Program-made: the position numbers and the translations under genes
Notes under the pieces: model-generated
Told to the model about the DNA's origin: nothing
Database searches by the model: none
The model's input: the letters and a program-made list of their open reading frames with translations, nothing else
Shown here: positions 42,757 to 53,620 of the stretch, piece by piece
Position numbering within the stretch: position 1 is the first letter of the stretch
Layout: each line of letters opens with the position of its first letter
Source of the DNA: Galeruca laticollis
Taxonomy: Eukaryota; Arthropoda; Insecta; Coleoptera; Chrysomelidae
Length of the DNA: 64,000 nucleotides
NCBI GenBank assembly: GCA_963921935.1
Contig: OY998179.1
Location: 22,007,114 to 22,071,113 of the forward strand
Direction of reading: 5' to 3'

Positions 42757-44402
42757 TACTCCACTACAAAATCATAACTATCTTCATCGTCACTTTCAAA
42801 ATTAATAATAAGTGGAGGCACATCCTGTCTATCAAATAATACTTCTCTATCCCATTCCATACACATATTGCTTGTTCTGTTGAAGAACCATCAGTTCCCA
42901 CATGATCTCTATAAACATTTTTAACTATGCCCCAAATATGTTCAATTGGATTGAACATACAGTGGTAAGGGGGAAGTCGAAGCACTTTGTGACCATATTT
43001 TTCAGATAATGTGTCAGCTTCATATACTGTTGGTGGTTTATTCCTACAAAAATGCATATATTTAAACAAGATAAGTTATCTAAGTATTACCAAAATATAT
43101 TGAAAAATGTTTATATCAACTTACCGTTGTACTAAGTGCAATAATTGGGTTTTGAGGAAAGTATTTTCAAAAGAAATATCATTTTGTATCAACCAGTTCT
43201 GTATATCAGCCTTTTTGGTAGCTGTTGTTGGTACTTTATTGATCACTGTACTGTGATAACTTGCATTATTCATTACAATTGTGGCAGTTTCTTCCAAGTT
43301 CACTAAAAGCTGGTATTCAAACCAATACAAAAAAATTTCTCGGTTCATTTCACCGCGGTAATCACCATCTTGTTTTTTGGAAGAAAAAACCAGCCCTGCT
43401 CCAGGAATAAATCCAGAAAAGGAACCAGCATGCAATATTATATACCTACAATAAGGAAATAACAAATTACTACTAGGTTTCCTAGATAGACTGCATTGTT
43501 CAAAACAACTATTAATTATTATACAGATTTAAATAAAATAGTGTGACTAGTGACTAGTAAATATTTGAAAAGGTCTTAAAATGGCAGGAATGTTAGTACA
43601 TCATAAATTAATTGCTAAATTTTATTATTCAATTACCTTGGACCACCAATTTTGGTATTTTTCACGCTTCTATGATTATAATCTTGCCAGGAACGTCCTA
43701 CAGTACCGTCTTTAAATATCCAGGTCTCATCCAAAAAACCCAAATTGATATAAACCTTCCCTTTTTATCTTGACATATTCATGTAGAAAATGTACACGTT
43801 TCAATGCAATATGTGGCAACTCCATTAAACCACGACGAGGATCATCTTTTTGGTATTTGAACTCAATATTTTTCACTATCTTCCAGAGTGATGTTAAACA
43901 ACCATTAAAGAGTTCACGCTCCTGGAGTTTTTCTCTTAAAGTTTCCAAGGTTATGTGTTCCTCTGAAAAAATATTGTGTTAGTTAATTGTGAATAAAATG
44001 AAACAGTAAATTCAATATTCTCACTGTTTCCATACATTTCGTATATAACATTTCGGAAAGCATTTTGATCCAAGTTATCAATTTCAACAGAAGGTTTTAT
44101 GCGTTGTCTCTTTAAAGATGGGCTTTTAGGCCGTTCACCTCTATTATGCTTGGCGGCAATACGCTTAACAGTGGTAACGCTAAGTTGTAAAGCTTCTGCA
44201 GCTCTCTACAATATAACAATTTCAATTTATGAAAGAATAATATATTATCCAGTTGAATTAACCTAACCTAACATTAAAAACATTTAATCATTTACATTTA
44301 AATATGTAACAATAATATTAATAATGATGAATATAAATAGCGAATACTATTACTTACGTCTCTTACAGCAGTAAGCGGGAGAAGCGGGCCCCATTTCGGC
44401 AT
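42757..44402 (-). pseudogene. DD82E-type (IS630-Tc1-mariner) transposase gene with four introns
   Basis: Exons with GT-AG borders are 44402-44358, 44205-44025, 43961-43637, 43445-43125 and 43043-42757; introns are 152, 63, 191 and 81 bp. It starts MPKWGPLLPLTAVRD. Exon 2 has RAAEALQLSVTTVKRIAAKH, a helix-turn-helix, then RGERPKSPSLKRQR. Exon 3 holds LDETWIFKDGTVGRSW with the first Asp. Exon 4 reads ATIVMNNASYHSTVINKVPT, where the second Asp is Asn. Exon 5 has VLRLPPYHCMFNPIEHIW with the Glu. The spacing of second and third residues is about 81, the same class as the 54-58-kb element. A frameshift near 42870 changes the acidic tail. It lies in a non-LTR element; I did not find its TIRs. Confidence 0.8.
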
Positions 44403-44759
44403 TCTCGTTCAAAATAGCTCAACAAAGATGTTACCATCTTTTGACATTTTCTGTTCAGCTGCTTCGGCATTTTATTAACCACACACTGCAGATTTGCCTA
44501 AATAATTAGTTATGAAAATAACTGTTTTTTTAATCTTAAAGAAGCAATGAATTTAAAAGCACCAAAAAAACTTGTAAATATTAGACGATGATCGAATGTC
44601 AATAAACGTCAAAACAAACTGGGGAATTTTACCAGTTGATTTGACAACGTCTCGAAGTTTTGCCAACCCGTTAGCTGTAAATTGCCCTGGCTGTTGAGGA
44701 TAAATTGAATTGACGGTTGGTAAATTAATATTTATTCTGATAAGCAGGAAAGTAACTAA

Positions 44760-45385
44760 AAATTACATCATCATCTTTTTATCGTAAATAAACTATATTA
44801 CTGAAGATTCCAGTCTAACAACGTAATCCGGGGTACTTCGTAGCAAACCAAGTAGGTTTTTTCAAAGTGCTCGTTCAAGGATATTTCCATATCTTAGACC
44901 CCTGACACCAAGGCAATATGACAGCATGGATATTACAATAGAATTATATAATTTCAATTTTGACTCCCAAGTAGTCATTCTGAAGCGAACCATGATATCA
45001 GTGACGGATGCAAAGGCTTGTTTCACTTTAGTCACTGTCATAACAGACATTTCAGAAAATAACGAGGACGAAGTAAAAAGTATCCCAAGATAAGAAAATT
45101 GTTTAACGATATCATTATCATTATCATAATTATTGTGGAAGCCACCTCTCCCGAATATCATGATTTTAGTCTTTGAAATATTTACTGAAAGTTAGTTACT
45201 CACCGAGTATTCATGTAAAGTTTTATGTTTCTTATTGAGATCAATCTGCGAATCCCTAACGATCATCAGATCATCTGCGTACATGAGCAACATTAATGCG
45301 TTAGTATTGTCAATGTTTAACCCTAGGTGACCCCGCTCCCCCGCTCTACGAAAAATGGCTCCATATCAGCCACAAAAATAGAGCC
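44760..45385 (-). pseudogene. RT part of the split non-LTR element
   Basis: The sequence reads IFVADMEPFFVERGSGVT, NIDNTNALMLLMYADDLMIV, DLNKKHKTLHEYS and, in frame 45161-44862, IMIFGRGGFHNN, KQFSYLGILFTSSS and LKLYNSIVISMLSY. The YADD box is intact, but the start of the RT and the endonuclease are missing. The reading goes on to about 44760 with decayed sequence and then meets the DD82E insertion. Confidence 0.82.
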
Positions 45386-45694
45386 TATACCGATGTAATG
45401 TTCGTAGCACTAAAAACTAGTGAAAAGAGTTCACCAAGTATTTCACTAATGCTTAAATAGTAATTCTTGACCGGGATGATTAGTTATAAAGTTATTGCGC
45501 TCATTATTATACTGCCTCTTTAAAGGCCCATAAACACACCTGTCCAGAGGCTGCAGCTTCTGGCTTCTATGTGGAGGCAAAAGTTAATAACTGCTCATAC
45601 CTCCTTTTAGCCAATTTTATGACGTTAATCTAAATGTGGCCCGCATGATTGAGCCGAATTAATAGAACCGGATGGTCAGCTGATGGACTGACAT
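45386..45694 (-). pseudogene. pogo/Tigger transposase, middle of DDE domain
   Basis: Reading leftward: FYVSPSADHPVLLIRLNHAG, IKLAKRRYEQLLTF, then in a shifted frame PHRSQKLQPLDRCVYGPLKR and NNERNNFITNHPGQELLFKH. The segment ends with ATNITSV at the insertion point. In relatives the second catalytic Asp precedes NH in an LLxDNH motif; here it reads LLIRLNH, so the Asp is lost or hidden by a small indel. Confidence 0.8.
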
Positions 45695-47525
45695 AGAAGT
45701 CATTAATATTATTAATACTCTTAAAATTAAAAAAGCGCCTGGTGTTGATGGTATAAAGTCTCATGTAGTAAAAAAAATAGCAGCAAAAATAGCTAAACCT
45801 GTGCTAGATCTTATTAACATAATTTTCAAAACTGGGAAATGCCCCTATTACTTTAAAGTCGGATTAATTGTACCTGTTCATAAAAAAGGTGACAAGCAGA
45901 ATATGAATAATTACCGACCAATATCATTAATATCAACAATAGCCAAACTCTTTGAGAAAGCCTTAAAAGTTCGTTTAACAAGTTTTCTTGATAAAAATAA
46001 TGTATTATCAAATTGTCAATTTGGGTTTCGTAAGAATCTGTCAACAAATGATGCTATTATAAAACTTACAAACGAAATCTATAGACTTGTCGATTCCAAA
46101 AAACCTCCTATCTGTGTATTCCTAGATCTTGCCAAGGCTTTCGATACCGTATCACACACACAGCTGTTGGATACTTTGGCGAATGTGGGCGTACGACCTG
46201 TTTAAAGATTATTTGTCTGAAAGAAAACAAATGGCACGAGTTAAATAACGTGACTAGTGAACCTAGAACCATTAAGTATGGTGTTCCACAAGGAACGGTG
46301 TTGGGTCCCATTCTGTTTGATATTTATATTAACGATTTACTAGAAATGGATAGTGAGGGACAAGTAATTAGCTTTGCAGACGATACCGCAATAATATATC
46401 ATGGGGAGAGTTGGGAGGATCTAAAGTTGAAAGTAGAAGCGGATTTACAAAACATTATAGAATGGTTTAATTATAAACATTTAACAGTGAATTACAAAAA
46501 AACTTTTTTTGTTCCCTTTACTAGCTATAAGAGTTACTTACCATCATATACCGAAATAAAAATTACTAATTCCCAGGTATGTATAAAGCTAGCGAACAAA
46601 ATAAAATATCTTGGAATCACAGTGGACTCTCATTTAAAATGGAACAATCATATAGATAGTATAGCAAATAACTTACGATATCTCCTTTCCAAATTTAGGT
46701 ACCTAAATACCATTCTAGATGTGCATTACCTAAGAATTATCTACTATGCTCTTGTTGAATCGCGTATAAGATATGGAATACTTGGATGGGGTGGTGTTCA
46801 CCAAACCTATTTAAACAAAATTATTGTGTTACAAAAAACAATTTTGAAAATTATGTATAATAAACCTCGCACTTACCCTTCTAAAACTCTTTACCAAGTT
46901 AGCAACGTGATGGACCCCAGAAAAATACACATGTATTCAATTATATTATACATTTACAAAAATAAAAATATATTAAATTGGCCAAGCCATCAATATCAAA
47001 CGCGGCATCGAGAAAACAGTGGTGTTTTGATTGAAACAAGTGAAAAGACCATAGGGCAACGATGTCTTACTTACCTTGCCGGTAGGGTGTTTAACTTTCT
47101 ACCTAATATATATAAAACATATTTAACTACATTGAATTCGGAAGAGATGATAAAAAATAGATTCAAATTTTTTGTTAAAGGTTTAGAGCAGGAAGCGGTT
47201 CATAAATTAATAGATATAAAAAATTAATTGTCTAAATTATAAAAATATAAGTAGTACTCGATTGTGGTAAAATTTTAGTCTTAATCTTGATTTTAATTTT
47301 TAGTTTTTAAGGAGAGCGTGTTCACCCATTCATGTTTTTATATGAATGTACAAACGTACTGTAACTGTAATACGATGGTATTTTTTTATTATTGTGATTC
47401 ACTGAGCTAAACCCATCCTCAACCACTTACGGTCTTATGGGATATGTGAAGTTTCTTCATAATATTTACGAAATTGTTACCATAACCTATGTAAACATTT
47501 TATTGAATAAACTATTATTATTATT
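45695..47525 (+). pseudogene. CR1/Jockey-like non-LTR element, RT part, 5'-truncated
   Basis: It begins at the RT: NTLKIKKAPGVDGIKSHVVK, KGDKQNMNNYRPISLISTIA, CQFGFRKNLSTNDAI and VFLDLAKAFDTVSH. Two frameshifts and a small loss at about 46200-46250 separate this from the 325-residue frame 46250-47227, with KYGVPQGTVLGPILFDIYIN, ISFADDTAIIYHG and IKYLGITVDSHLKWNNH. There is no RNase H. The 3' end at about 47510-47525 is an ATT repeat (TATTATTATTATTA). Apart from the break at 46.2 kb it is well preserved, so it is a fairly young insertion in the pogo element. Confidence 0.87.
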
Positions 47526-47530
47526 ACTAG

Positions 47531-48230
47531 CATGCCTAATAAAACTCTGAAAAAATGTTTTTATTTCTCCAACCGTTAGGTGAGGCCACACCTGGTGGTC
47601 TTCTCTTGTACATATGCGACATTAATAGCTCCAATCATAGTAACCAAAATTCCTCTTTCAGATGACGTTATTTTTCCAATTTTTTTACCCCTTTGTCGCA
47701 ATAAGTTTACTTGAACCTTGCCGGTCTCGTCCATATTGTATGTTTCGCCAAGAATATTTGTCATACGAGTTCTTAAGATTAAAACATTTTTTTGAACAAC
47801 CGGTTTGTTAAAGCACATGATTCTAGCCACTGATGTTGCTTCAACAGTTGTATTTCTCTTCATGAATTTATGAAACCAATTCTTTCCGGCACATTTATTT
47901 TTGTTCCAGGTGCTTGTAACTTCTTTATTTAATGCCATTGCTAGTTCGTATGTGAAACTTCGTACTTGCTTAGTTCTAAACCCATAATGTAAATGTGCCA
48001 TGTTCTTTACATAGTCGGTGAGTTTTGCTCCTTATACGTGCTAAAAATTTTGTTGACATAATAATTTGGTGTAAGTTGTGGAGTACCTTCTGAATCAATG
48101 TTGAAGATTCTTTCTTTATCAGTTCCCACTTGTTTGCATTTTGATACTTGTGTCTAAATGTGGTTCTTGGGATATTAAATTCTGCGGCAGCCCTCTAAAC
48201 ACCCCACCCACCGTTAAACACCCGACGTGG
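47531..48230 (-). pseudogene. pogo/Tigger transposase N-terminal half
   Basis: From about 48225 the - strand reads FNGGWGV, a stop, then RAAAEFNIPRTTFRHKYQNA, a psq-type helix-turn-helix. The frame 48001-47576 continues with MAHLHYGFRTKQVRSFTYEL, NKCAGKNWFHKFMKR (CENP-B-like second DNA-binding part), ILGETYNMDETGKVQV with the first catalytic Asp near 47730, and GKKIGKITSSERGILVTM. A deletion follows, then RRPPGVASPNGW at about 47560. Frameshifts and stops make it non-functional. Confidence 0.85.
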
Positions 48231-48260
48231 AGCTTATTTCATGGTAGTGTTTTATCAATG

Positions 48261-49890
48261 CCAGTTCGTTTACTGCTTTTCAGTGCTAAAAAAATTATGT
48301 GTTTAACTATTGGCCATTTCTTATTTCCTAAAATGAATAGTGGCCACAGCAAAAGAAAATTTACGTGGCCACCGTTAAAGAAAACAAATGTTTCTTTTAT
48401 TTTATCCCAAAAAAAATTATAAAAAACAATGTTTAAGATATTATTGATACACTTTCAAAAAGTTCGTGAAAAATACAGTAAAATTATGAAATGTCACCTT
48501 TGTTATTATTTGTCACTTGTTAGCAGTTTCTACAGGTTGCTGTAATCTGTATAGCGATACTAGCGCCATCACTTAACAGGCCGCGGGTTATTTATTCCTA
48601 TTTGGTATATTCAACTTTCTTTACTAAGTGGAAGTATACTGTGGTACAAATCGTACTCTTCAGCGCTTACTATCATACTGGCATAATATTTTACCAGTAA
48701 ATTCTTTTATACCATTAATTATCTCTGTGCCACATACAGGGCAGCAGTAACTTTAATTTTTGAAGGAATAATTAATTAATGGCCACTGTTGAAGCCTTGC
48801 CACTGTAGGTAGTTCTCCTCTACTATTGAAGACACTATAACCTATAGAAAATTTCAAATTTTCCGAGAAGATATGCAATAAAATGTGTATTTCTTTTGCA
48901 CCCTTTATCAGCTTGTGTCTCTCCAATTAACAAGGTTAGGAAAAAATTGTGTTTCAAGTATTCCTCTTGAAAAGCGCAAATTATTTAAATTGTATAAATA
49001 TTAATACTGCACGAAGATGTTTATGTGCTTTTTTTATCATTTCATGCATCTTTAATCCTAGTTTTCCTATCTGCATATATTGAAACTAACAATTATTAAT
49101 CTACATTATAGTCATATTTATCAATATTTATAATCATGAACGTGATTATTGATGGCAAGTTTCAACTTTTAAAATTTTTTAATACGTAAATTCCATTTGT
49201 GAGCTGATTGTTAATTTTATCAGAATTAATTTTATTGGGTATTCCCGATATGTTCATTAATCAAATCATTAACATTTGAATTCGCATCAAAATCCTAATA
49301 TGAGTTTACTGATAATTTGAATAAAATCTAATAAAACGCCGTTAGAACTAGAAGAAACGCAAAAAAGTGATTTGTAATACATGATTGTCCTGTCACAAAG
49401 GATTCAACTGTTAATGAACAAAAACTAAGTACAGTTATTCTATTTAACTGTAATATAAGAAAACTCCAGGATATACAGAGTGTATGGATTACTTCGTGTC
49501 ACAAATATTTATTTAATATTCTGAAATCATTTTGATCATTATTATATTAGCTATACAGAGACCATTCAAATAGTTAAAATTAAGAAACAACCTATATATA
49601 GCTCACTGCAATTTGCGGAGAATAATCAAATATATTAGAATCTTATGTATCGCAAATATATATTAGAATAAAACACCAAGAAACATATTGGTCGCAGGAA
49701 GAAACTCCAAGTTGAGCACACTAAATAAACTGCTCTTCAACAAACAGATATTACTATCTGTGTGAACTATAGTTTTGGGACTTTCTCAGCCGATAGCGTA
49801 TGAGCCGTTCGCGTAAAATAGAGGCTACTAGTTTACGCAACATTATCCATTCCTTTTTAACACTTTAACCCCCGAGGCATTTTTTGCATT
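48261..49890. other. No feature recognised
   Basis: AT-rich DNA with no persuasive frame. The right edge, 49860-49890, is the target region of the Jockey insertion (TTGGTCAAAAT at 49891-49901). Confidence 0.4.
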
Positions 49891-50128
49891 TTGGTCAAAA
49901 TTTTTTTTTTTTTTTTTTTTTTTATTTAAAAAAAAACCTTAATAGGCTTTTCTTGAAATTACAATCTGATCATTAATACGATCAATAAGCAATTTTAATC
50001 TAACTTAATTTACTAATTTCTACCTTATAACTAAAGGTCTTACTCATTAGTAGTTCCTTAGGCTCTAATACAAACAAACACTATCACTAGCGTGCAATTA
50101 CCGCACTATGCTCTGCTTTACACTGTCA

Positions 50129-52786
50129 CTAGTTAACTAACTCAAAGGGCTTTGTCCTCTTGAGTCTTCTCTTCTGGTTGGTGTTGTCGAGGAGCTGGAT
50201 GGCCTCTACATTCACATGGTCTAAAAGCCGTTGTTCGTGGCTTTTGGCAAACTTAGTGATTGTCTGGCTGACAGTGTCCATCTCCAGGTCCCTGTGGAGG
50301 TCACTGTTTCGGGAGTACCAAGGCGCATTGACGATGTTCCTTAATACTTTGTTCTGGAATCGTTGTATGATCTGGATGTTACTTTCTCTGGTACAGCCCC
50401 AAAGTTGGATGCCGTAGGTCCAAACTGGTTTCAGAGTTTGCTTGTATAATAGCAATTTATTGTATACAGACAGAGTGGAGTTGCGTCCCAATATCCAATG
50501 CATGTTTCTAAATTTGAGTCCTAATTCTTCTCTTTTCTTTTTGATATGTGGCTTCCAGCGTAACCCCGCATCTAATGTAATACCCAGATATTTTGCTGTA
50601 TTGGCGTAAGGTATCTGAGCATTATTTAGTCTAATTGGTACATGTTGATTTCGTTTGTTGGTGAAGTTAATGTGCACTGACTTTGTTTCATTTAATCTGA
50701 TCCTCCATCTTCTGGTCCATTCATAAATCTGATCTATGTTATTCTGCAGTTTATTTGCTGCTTCTTCATGGTTTTTGCCTACAGCTAAGATAGCTGAGTC
50801 GTCTGCAAATGTGGCTGTGGTATTATGTTCTAGGTTTGGAATGTCACTAGTGTACAGTAGGTAGAGGACTGGTCCTAGTACACTTCCTTGTGGTACTCCA
50901 GCATTTATTTCTCTCAGTTCAGAGTATGCTTCTTCTTGTTTTATTCTGAATACTCTTTCTGATATATATGAATCCAGAAGGTCAGAGTATTGTTTAGGTA
51001 GGTGACATCTGAGTTTGTGTTTGAGCCCCTCATGCCATACTTTATCAAAGGCCTGTGCTACATCTAGGAAGATTGCAGAACAGACTTTTCTTTCTTCCAA
51101 TGCGTTTTCTATAATATTTGTTATTCTATGCACCTGGTCTATCGTTGAATGGCTCTCGCGAAATCCAAACTGGTGATCAGGTATCAATTTTCTTTCTTCT
51201 ATTATTGGTTTTAGTCTCTTTATCAGAAGTTTTTCAAATAATTTAGAAACTACTGGTAGTAATGATATTGGCCGGTATGATGATACTTCTTCAGGTTTTT
51301 TGCCTGGTTTGGGTATCATAATCACCTCTGCAACTTTCCACATTCTGGGGACATATTTCAACCTGAAAGCTGCATTTATCAGGTGTGTCAGTTTTATTAT
51401 AGCTTTTTTGGGCAGCTGCTTTAGGATTTCTCCTGTAATCAGGTCAAATCCTGGGGCTTTTTTCGGGTTAATGTTTTCTTTTATCTCTGCAGTTACCTCT
51501 TTTGGTGTAACAGGTCTTATCTCTAATTCTTCTTGGTCATAGTCCATTCTTGATAATTCTTCTCCTTCGTTAGGTTGAAAGGTATTTTCTAGGTGATCAG
51601 CGAATCTTTTGGCTTTTTGATTGTTATCTCTGGCCCAGCTTCCATCTTCATTTCTGATTGGAGGACTATGCAGGATTGGTCTCTTTAATCGTTTAGTAGC
51701 CTTCCACAAGGAATAATCTGTACTGCTGTCATTTGTTAGTTCACTGAGGTAAGTACTAATTGATTCATGTTTGATTTTTTGTATTTCTCTTTTTAAATTC
51801 TGTGCGGCATTGTTTAATCTAGTTTTGTCTACTGGTGCTCTAGATTGTTGCCATTTCCGTCTTAGTTTTCTTTTTTCTGTTATTAATTCTTTAATTTCTC
51901 TTGGGTAATTATTTCCCTTTGTTCTCGATGTAATGCTCGGGGTATTATTCCATGCAGTTTTCTGAATAACCTTGTTGAGTTTTTCTACTTCTTCATCTAG
52001 CTGTTCTTTGGTTTTTAGCGGGACTAAGAGGTTAATGTTGTTTTCTAATTCAATCTGGAAACTTTTCCAGTCAGTCTTGTTGTTGACTAGTCTTGGTAAG
52101 TTTTCTCTTTGTATTATAGTCTCACTAAGTGTGAGAAGGATGGGGGAATGGTCAGAACTCATATCCCATGCTTCTTCTATTTGCATGTAGTTTGTCGAGA
52201 TATTCCTGGCCACAAAGAAGTCTATGAGGTCTGGAATTTTGTTAGGGTCAGCAGGCCAATAAGTTGGTTTTCCTGTCGAGATTGCTTCACATTTAATTTG
52301 GTTTATTGCTGTTAGTAGCTCCTTACCTTTAGTGTTAGTTAGTCTAGAACCCCAGTGTACATGTTTTGCATTGAAATCTCCTCCAATGATAAATCTGTAC
52401 CCTAGGCTATTTAAGAATTCAATGTATTTATTCCTCTTGATTGCGTGTTTTGGCGGACAATAGACTGCCGTTACATTCAATTCGTAAGTTTTTGTTTTTA
52501 TTCTGACTGTGGTTGCTTGAATTTCGGCTGTTTTATAGCTCATTTCTTGGTGATGTGCTATATTTTGTTTTATTATAACTGCACTTCCACCTTTGGCTGC
52601 ATTATCTGGATGAATGGTATGGTATACCTGATATCCTTTTATTTTGATGAATGACTCCTTAGTGAAATGCGTTTCACTAATGAGACATATATCTATTTTT
52701 TCAATTTCTAGAATGGCCTGTAATTCTTGCTGATGTTGAATGAGGCCATTAGCATTCCATTCTAATATTCTAAGGCTGTCTCTCAT
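50129..52786 (-). CDS. Jockey ORF2: endonuclease and reverse transcriptase
   Basis: An uninterrupted frame of 885 residues from ATG at 52786, normal length for Jockey ORF2. The endonuclease covers roughly residues 1-220: ILEWNANGLIQHQQELQAIL, ISETHFTKESF, GGDFNAKHVHWGS and MSSDHSPILLTL give its Asn, Glu, Asp and His motifs. The RT follows (about 400-700): SSYRPISLLPVVSKLFEKLL, DHQFGFRESHSTIDQ, IFLDVAQAFDKVWH, NAGVPQGSVLGPVLYLLYTS and TATFADDSAIL, so both catalytic Asp positions are present. The thumb has TAKYLGITLDAGLRWKPHIK. The protein nicks target DNA and copies element RNA there. I prefer the ATG to a TTG two codons earlier. The start overlaps the ORF1 end by 17 bases. No mutation is obvious. 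Confidence 0.93.
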   Translation of the reverse strand: MRDSLRILEWNANGLIQHQQELQAILEIEKIDICLISETHFTKESFIKIKGYQVYHTIHPDNAAKGGSAVIIKQNIAHHQEMSYKTAEIQATTVRIKTKTYELNVTAVYCPPKHAIKRNKYIEFLNSLGYRFIIGGDFNAKHVHWGSRLTNTKGKELLTAINQIKCEAISTGKPTYWPADPNKIPDLIDFFVARNISTNYMQIEEAWDMSSDHSPILLTLSETIIQRENLPRLVNNKTDWKSFQIELENNINLLVPLKTKEQLDEEVEKLNKVIQKTAWNNTPSITSRTKGNNYPREIKELITEKRKLRRKWQQSRAPVDKTRLNNAAQNLKREIQKIKHESISTYLSELTNDSSTDYSLWKATKRLKRPILHSPPIRNEDGSWARDNNQKAKRFADHLENTFQPNEGEELSRMDYDQEELEIRPVTPKEVTAEIKENINPKKAPGFDLITGEILKQLPKKAIIKLTHLINAAFRLKYVPRMWKVAEVIMIPKPGKKPEEVSSYRPISLLPVVSKLFEKLLIKRLKPIIEERKLIPDHQFGFRESHSTIDQVHRITNIIENALEERKVCSAIFLDVAQAFDKVWHEGLKHKLRCHLPKQYSDLLDSYISERVFRIKQEEAYSELREINAGVPQGSVLGPVLYLLYTSDIPNLEHNTTATFADDSAILAVGKNHEEAANKLQNNIDQIYEWTRRWRIRLNETKSVHINFTNKRNQHVPIRLNNAQIPYANTAKYLGITLDAGLRWKPHIKKKREELGLKFRNMHWILGRNSTLSVYNKLLLYKQTLKPVWTYGIQLWGCTRESNIQIIQRFQNKVLRNIVNAPWYSRNSDLHRDLEMDTVSQTITKFAKSHEQRLLDHVNVEAIQLLDNTNQKRRLKRTKPFELVN

Positions 52787-53138
52787 TACCAAGTCGCTTG
52801 GGGATAGCTCCTTTGTTGCTATATTCCAATCTGGTAATTCGATCGTCCAGTTTATTTAGTTTATCCAATATTTGTTGGAGAATTTGATCGGTTGTTGGGT
52901 TGTTTTGTTTTTTATTATCTTCTGTTGTGTTTTTTACTGCCATATTGTAAGTTTTTCTGTTTTCCGCATTGTTTGTAGTAGTCCTGCTTTGTGATTTTTC
53001 TGTCTCAGGAGCTGGGTTTCTGTTGTTATCTCTCTGTGGTCGATTAGGCCTTATTACTTTTTTAGTATTTTTGTCTTTTAGTTTCTGCATTTCTTTGGCT
53101 ACTACACATCCTCTGTAATTAGCTGGATGTCCTTCGCC
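52770..53138 (-). pseudogene. Jockey ORF1 C-terminal part
   Basis: Only the end of the Gag-like ORF1 is present. It begins GEGHPANYRGCVVAKEMQKL, the last zinc-knuckle part, and continues with a Lys/Arg/Asn-rich segment to the stop at 52770. The 5' truncation removed the RNA-binding core, so the copy cannot supply ORF1 itself. Without it the element would depend on ORF1 made elsewhere. Confidence 0.88.
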
Positions 53139-53209
53139 TTGGTCAAAATAACCCAAATTTTTTTTTATTTATTTACTTAAAAAATGTCATAGGTAGCAAA
53201 GATAATTTG

Positions 53210-53620
53210 GAAATTAGTGAAAATATTGAAAATAATAATTACGTATCAATTCCAAATATTGAAAATGTGTCAACAAACATAATAAAACTTTCAAAAATGA
53301 AACTAATATAAAGATAACACAAAAAATTGTCAAAACAATTGGAAATTTAAACAGCAAATTGGAAGATTCCACACCTGACTTGAAAAAATCAAATGTGGTC
53401 TATGAAATAAAATGCAATAACTGTAATCTTAACTACATCGGTACAAGCTCTAGAAATCTGACTTATCGAATCACATATCATAAAAGTGATATAAAACTCA
53501 ACAAAAAATCATGTGCATTAACACAAAATTCCATCGAAACAGGCCATAAATTGTTATATGAAGAAACTAAAGTTCTACACACTGAACAAAAATTAGAGTA
53601 ATAATATACAATAGAGAGGG
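53210..53620 (+). pseudogene. Penelope-like GIY-YIG endonuclease fragment (second family)
   Basis: The frame 53359-53601 reads KKSNVVYEIKCNNCNLNYIG, then TSSRNLTYRITYHKSDI and ALTQNSIETGHKLLYEET. VYEI and YIG correspond to the GIY and YIG motifs, with the Cys-x2-Cys typical of Penelope endonucleases. Decayed linker sequence lies upstream (53210-53350). The RT is absent. The family differs from the 5.4-9.8-kb dimer and is closer to the fragment at 59170-59695. Confidence 0.85.

Larger units (their letters stand above)
41312..45385 (-). mobile_element. Non-LTR retrotransposon in pogo, itself split by a DD82E gene
   Basis: The RT part lies at 45385-44760 and the C-terminal part at 42130-41380, on the same strand and in the same order. 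Between them is the DD82E transposase gene. The flanks share TATGCCGATGTTAT (41298-41311) and TATACCGATGTAAT (45386-45399), a 14-bp duplication with two mismatches inside the pogo coding sequence. The 3' tail on the - strand is a short TAA repeat. The element is 5'-truncated within the RT. Confidence 0.78.
40498..48260 (-). mobile_element. pogo/Tigger transposon split by several insertions
   Basis: Transposase blocks appear in the correct order on one strand: helix-turn-helix (48230-48060), CENP-B-like domain and first catalytic Asp (48001-47576), PPGVASPNGW (about 47560), second half of the DDE domain (45690-45400), tail (41297-40900) and last tail segment (40742-40500). The gaps are filled by a non-LTR element on + (45.7-47.5 kb), a non-LTR element on - (41312-45385) and a short repeat (40745-40895). 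Order, strand and near-continuous reading across the gaps show one original element. Its TIRs are not identified. Confidence 0.82.
49902..53138 (-). mobile_element. Jockey non-LTR retrotransposon, 5'-truncated, ORF2 intact
   Basis: Flanking copies of TTGGTCAAAAT (49891-49901 and 53139-53149) form an 11-bp duplication. The - strand element ends in a poly(A) tail, seen as the T run from 49902 to about 49923 on +. It contains the last part of ORF1 and a full ORF2. Truncation in ORF1 is the usual result of incomplete reverse transcription. The exact duplication, intact tail and open ORF2 make it one of the youngest insertions here. Confidence 0.93.

Noticed and set aside
49902..49940. Long T run as a possible terminator or promoter element
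   Set aside because: It is the poly(A) tail of the Jockey element read from the other strand, placed directly next to the target duplication.
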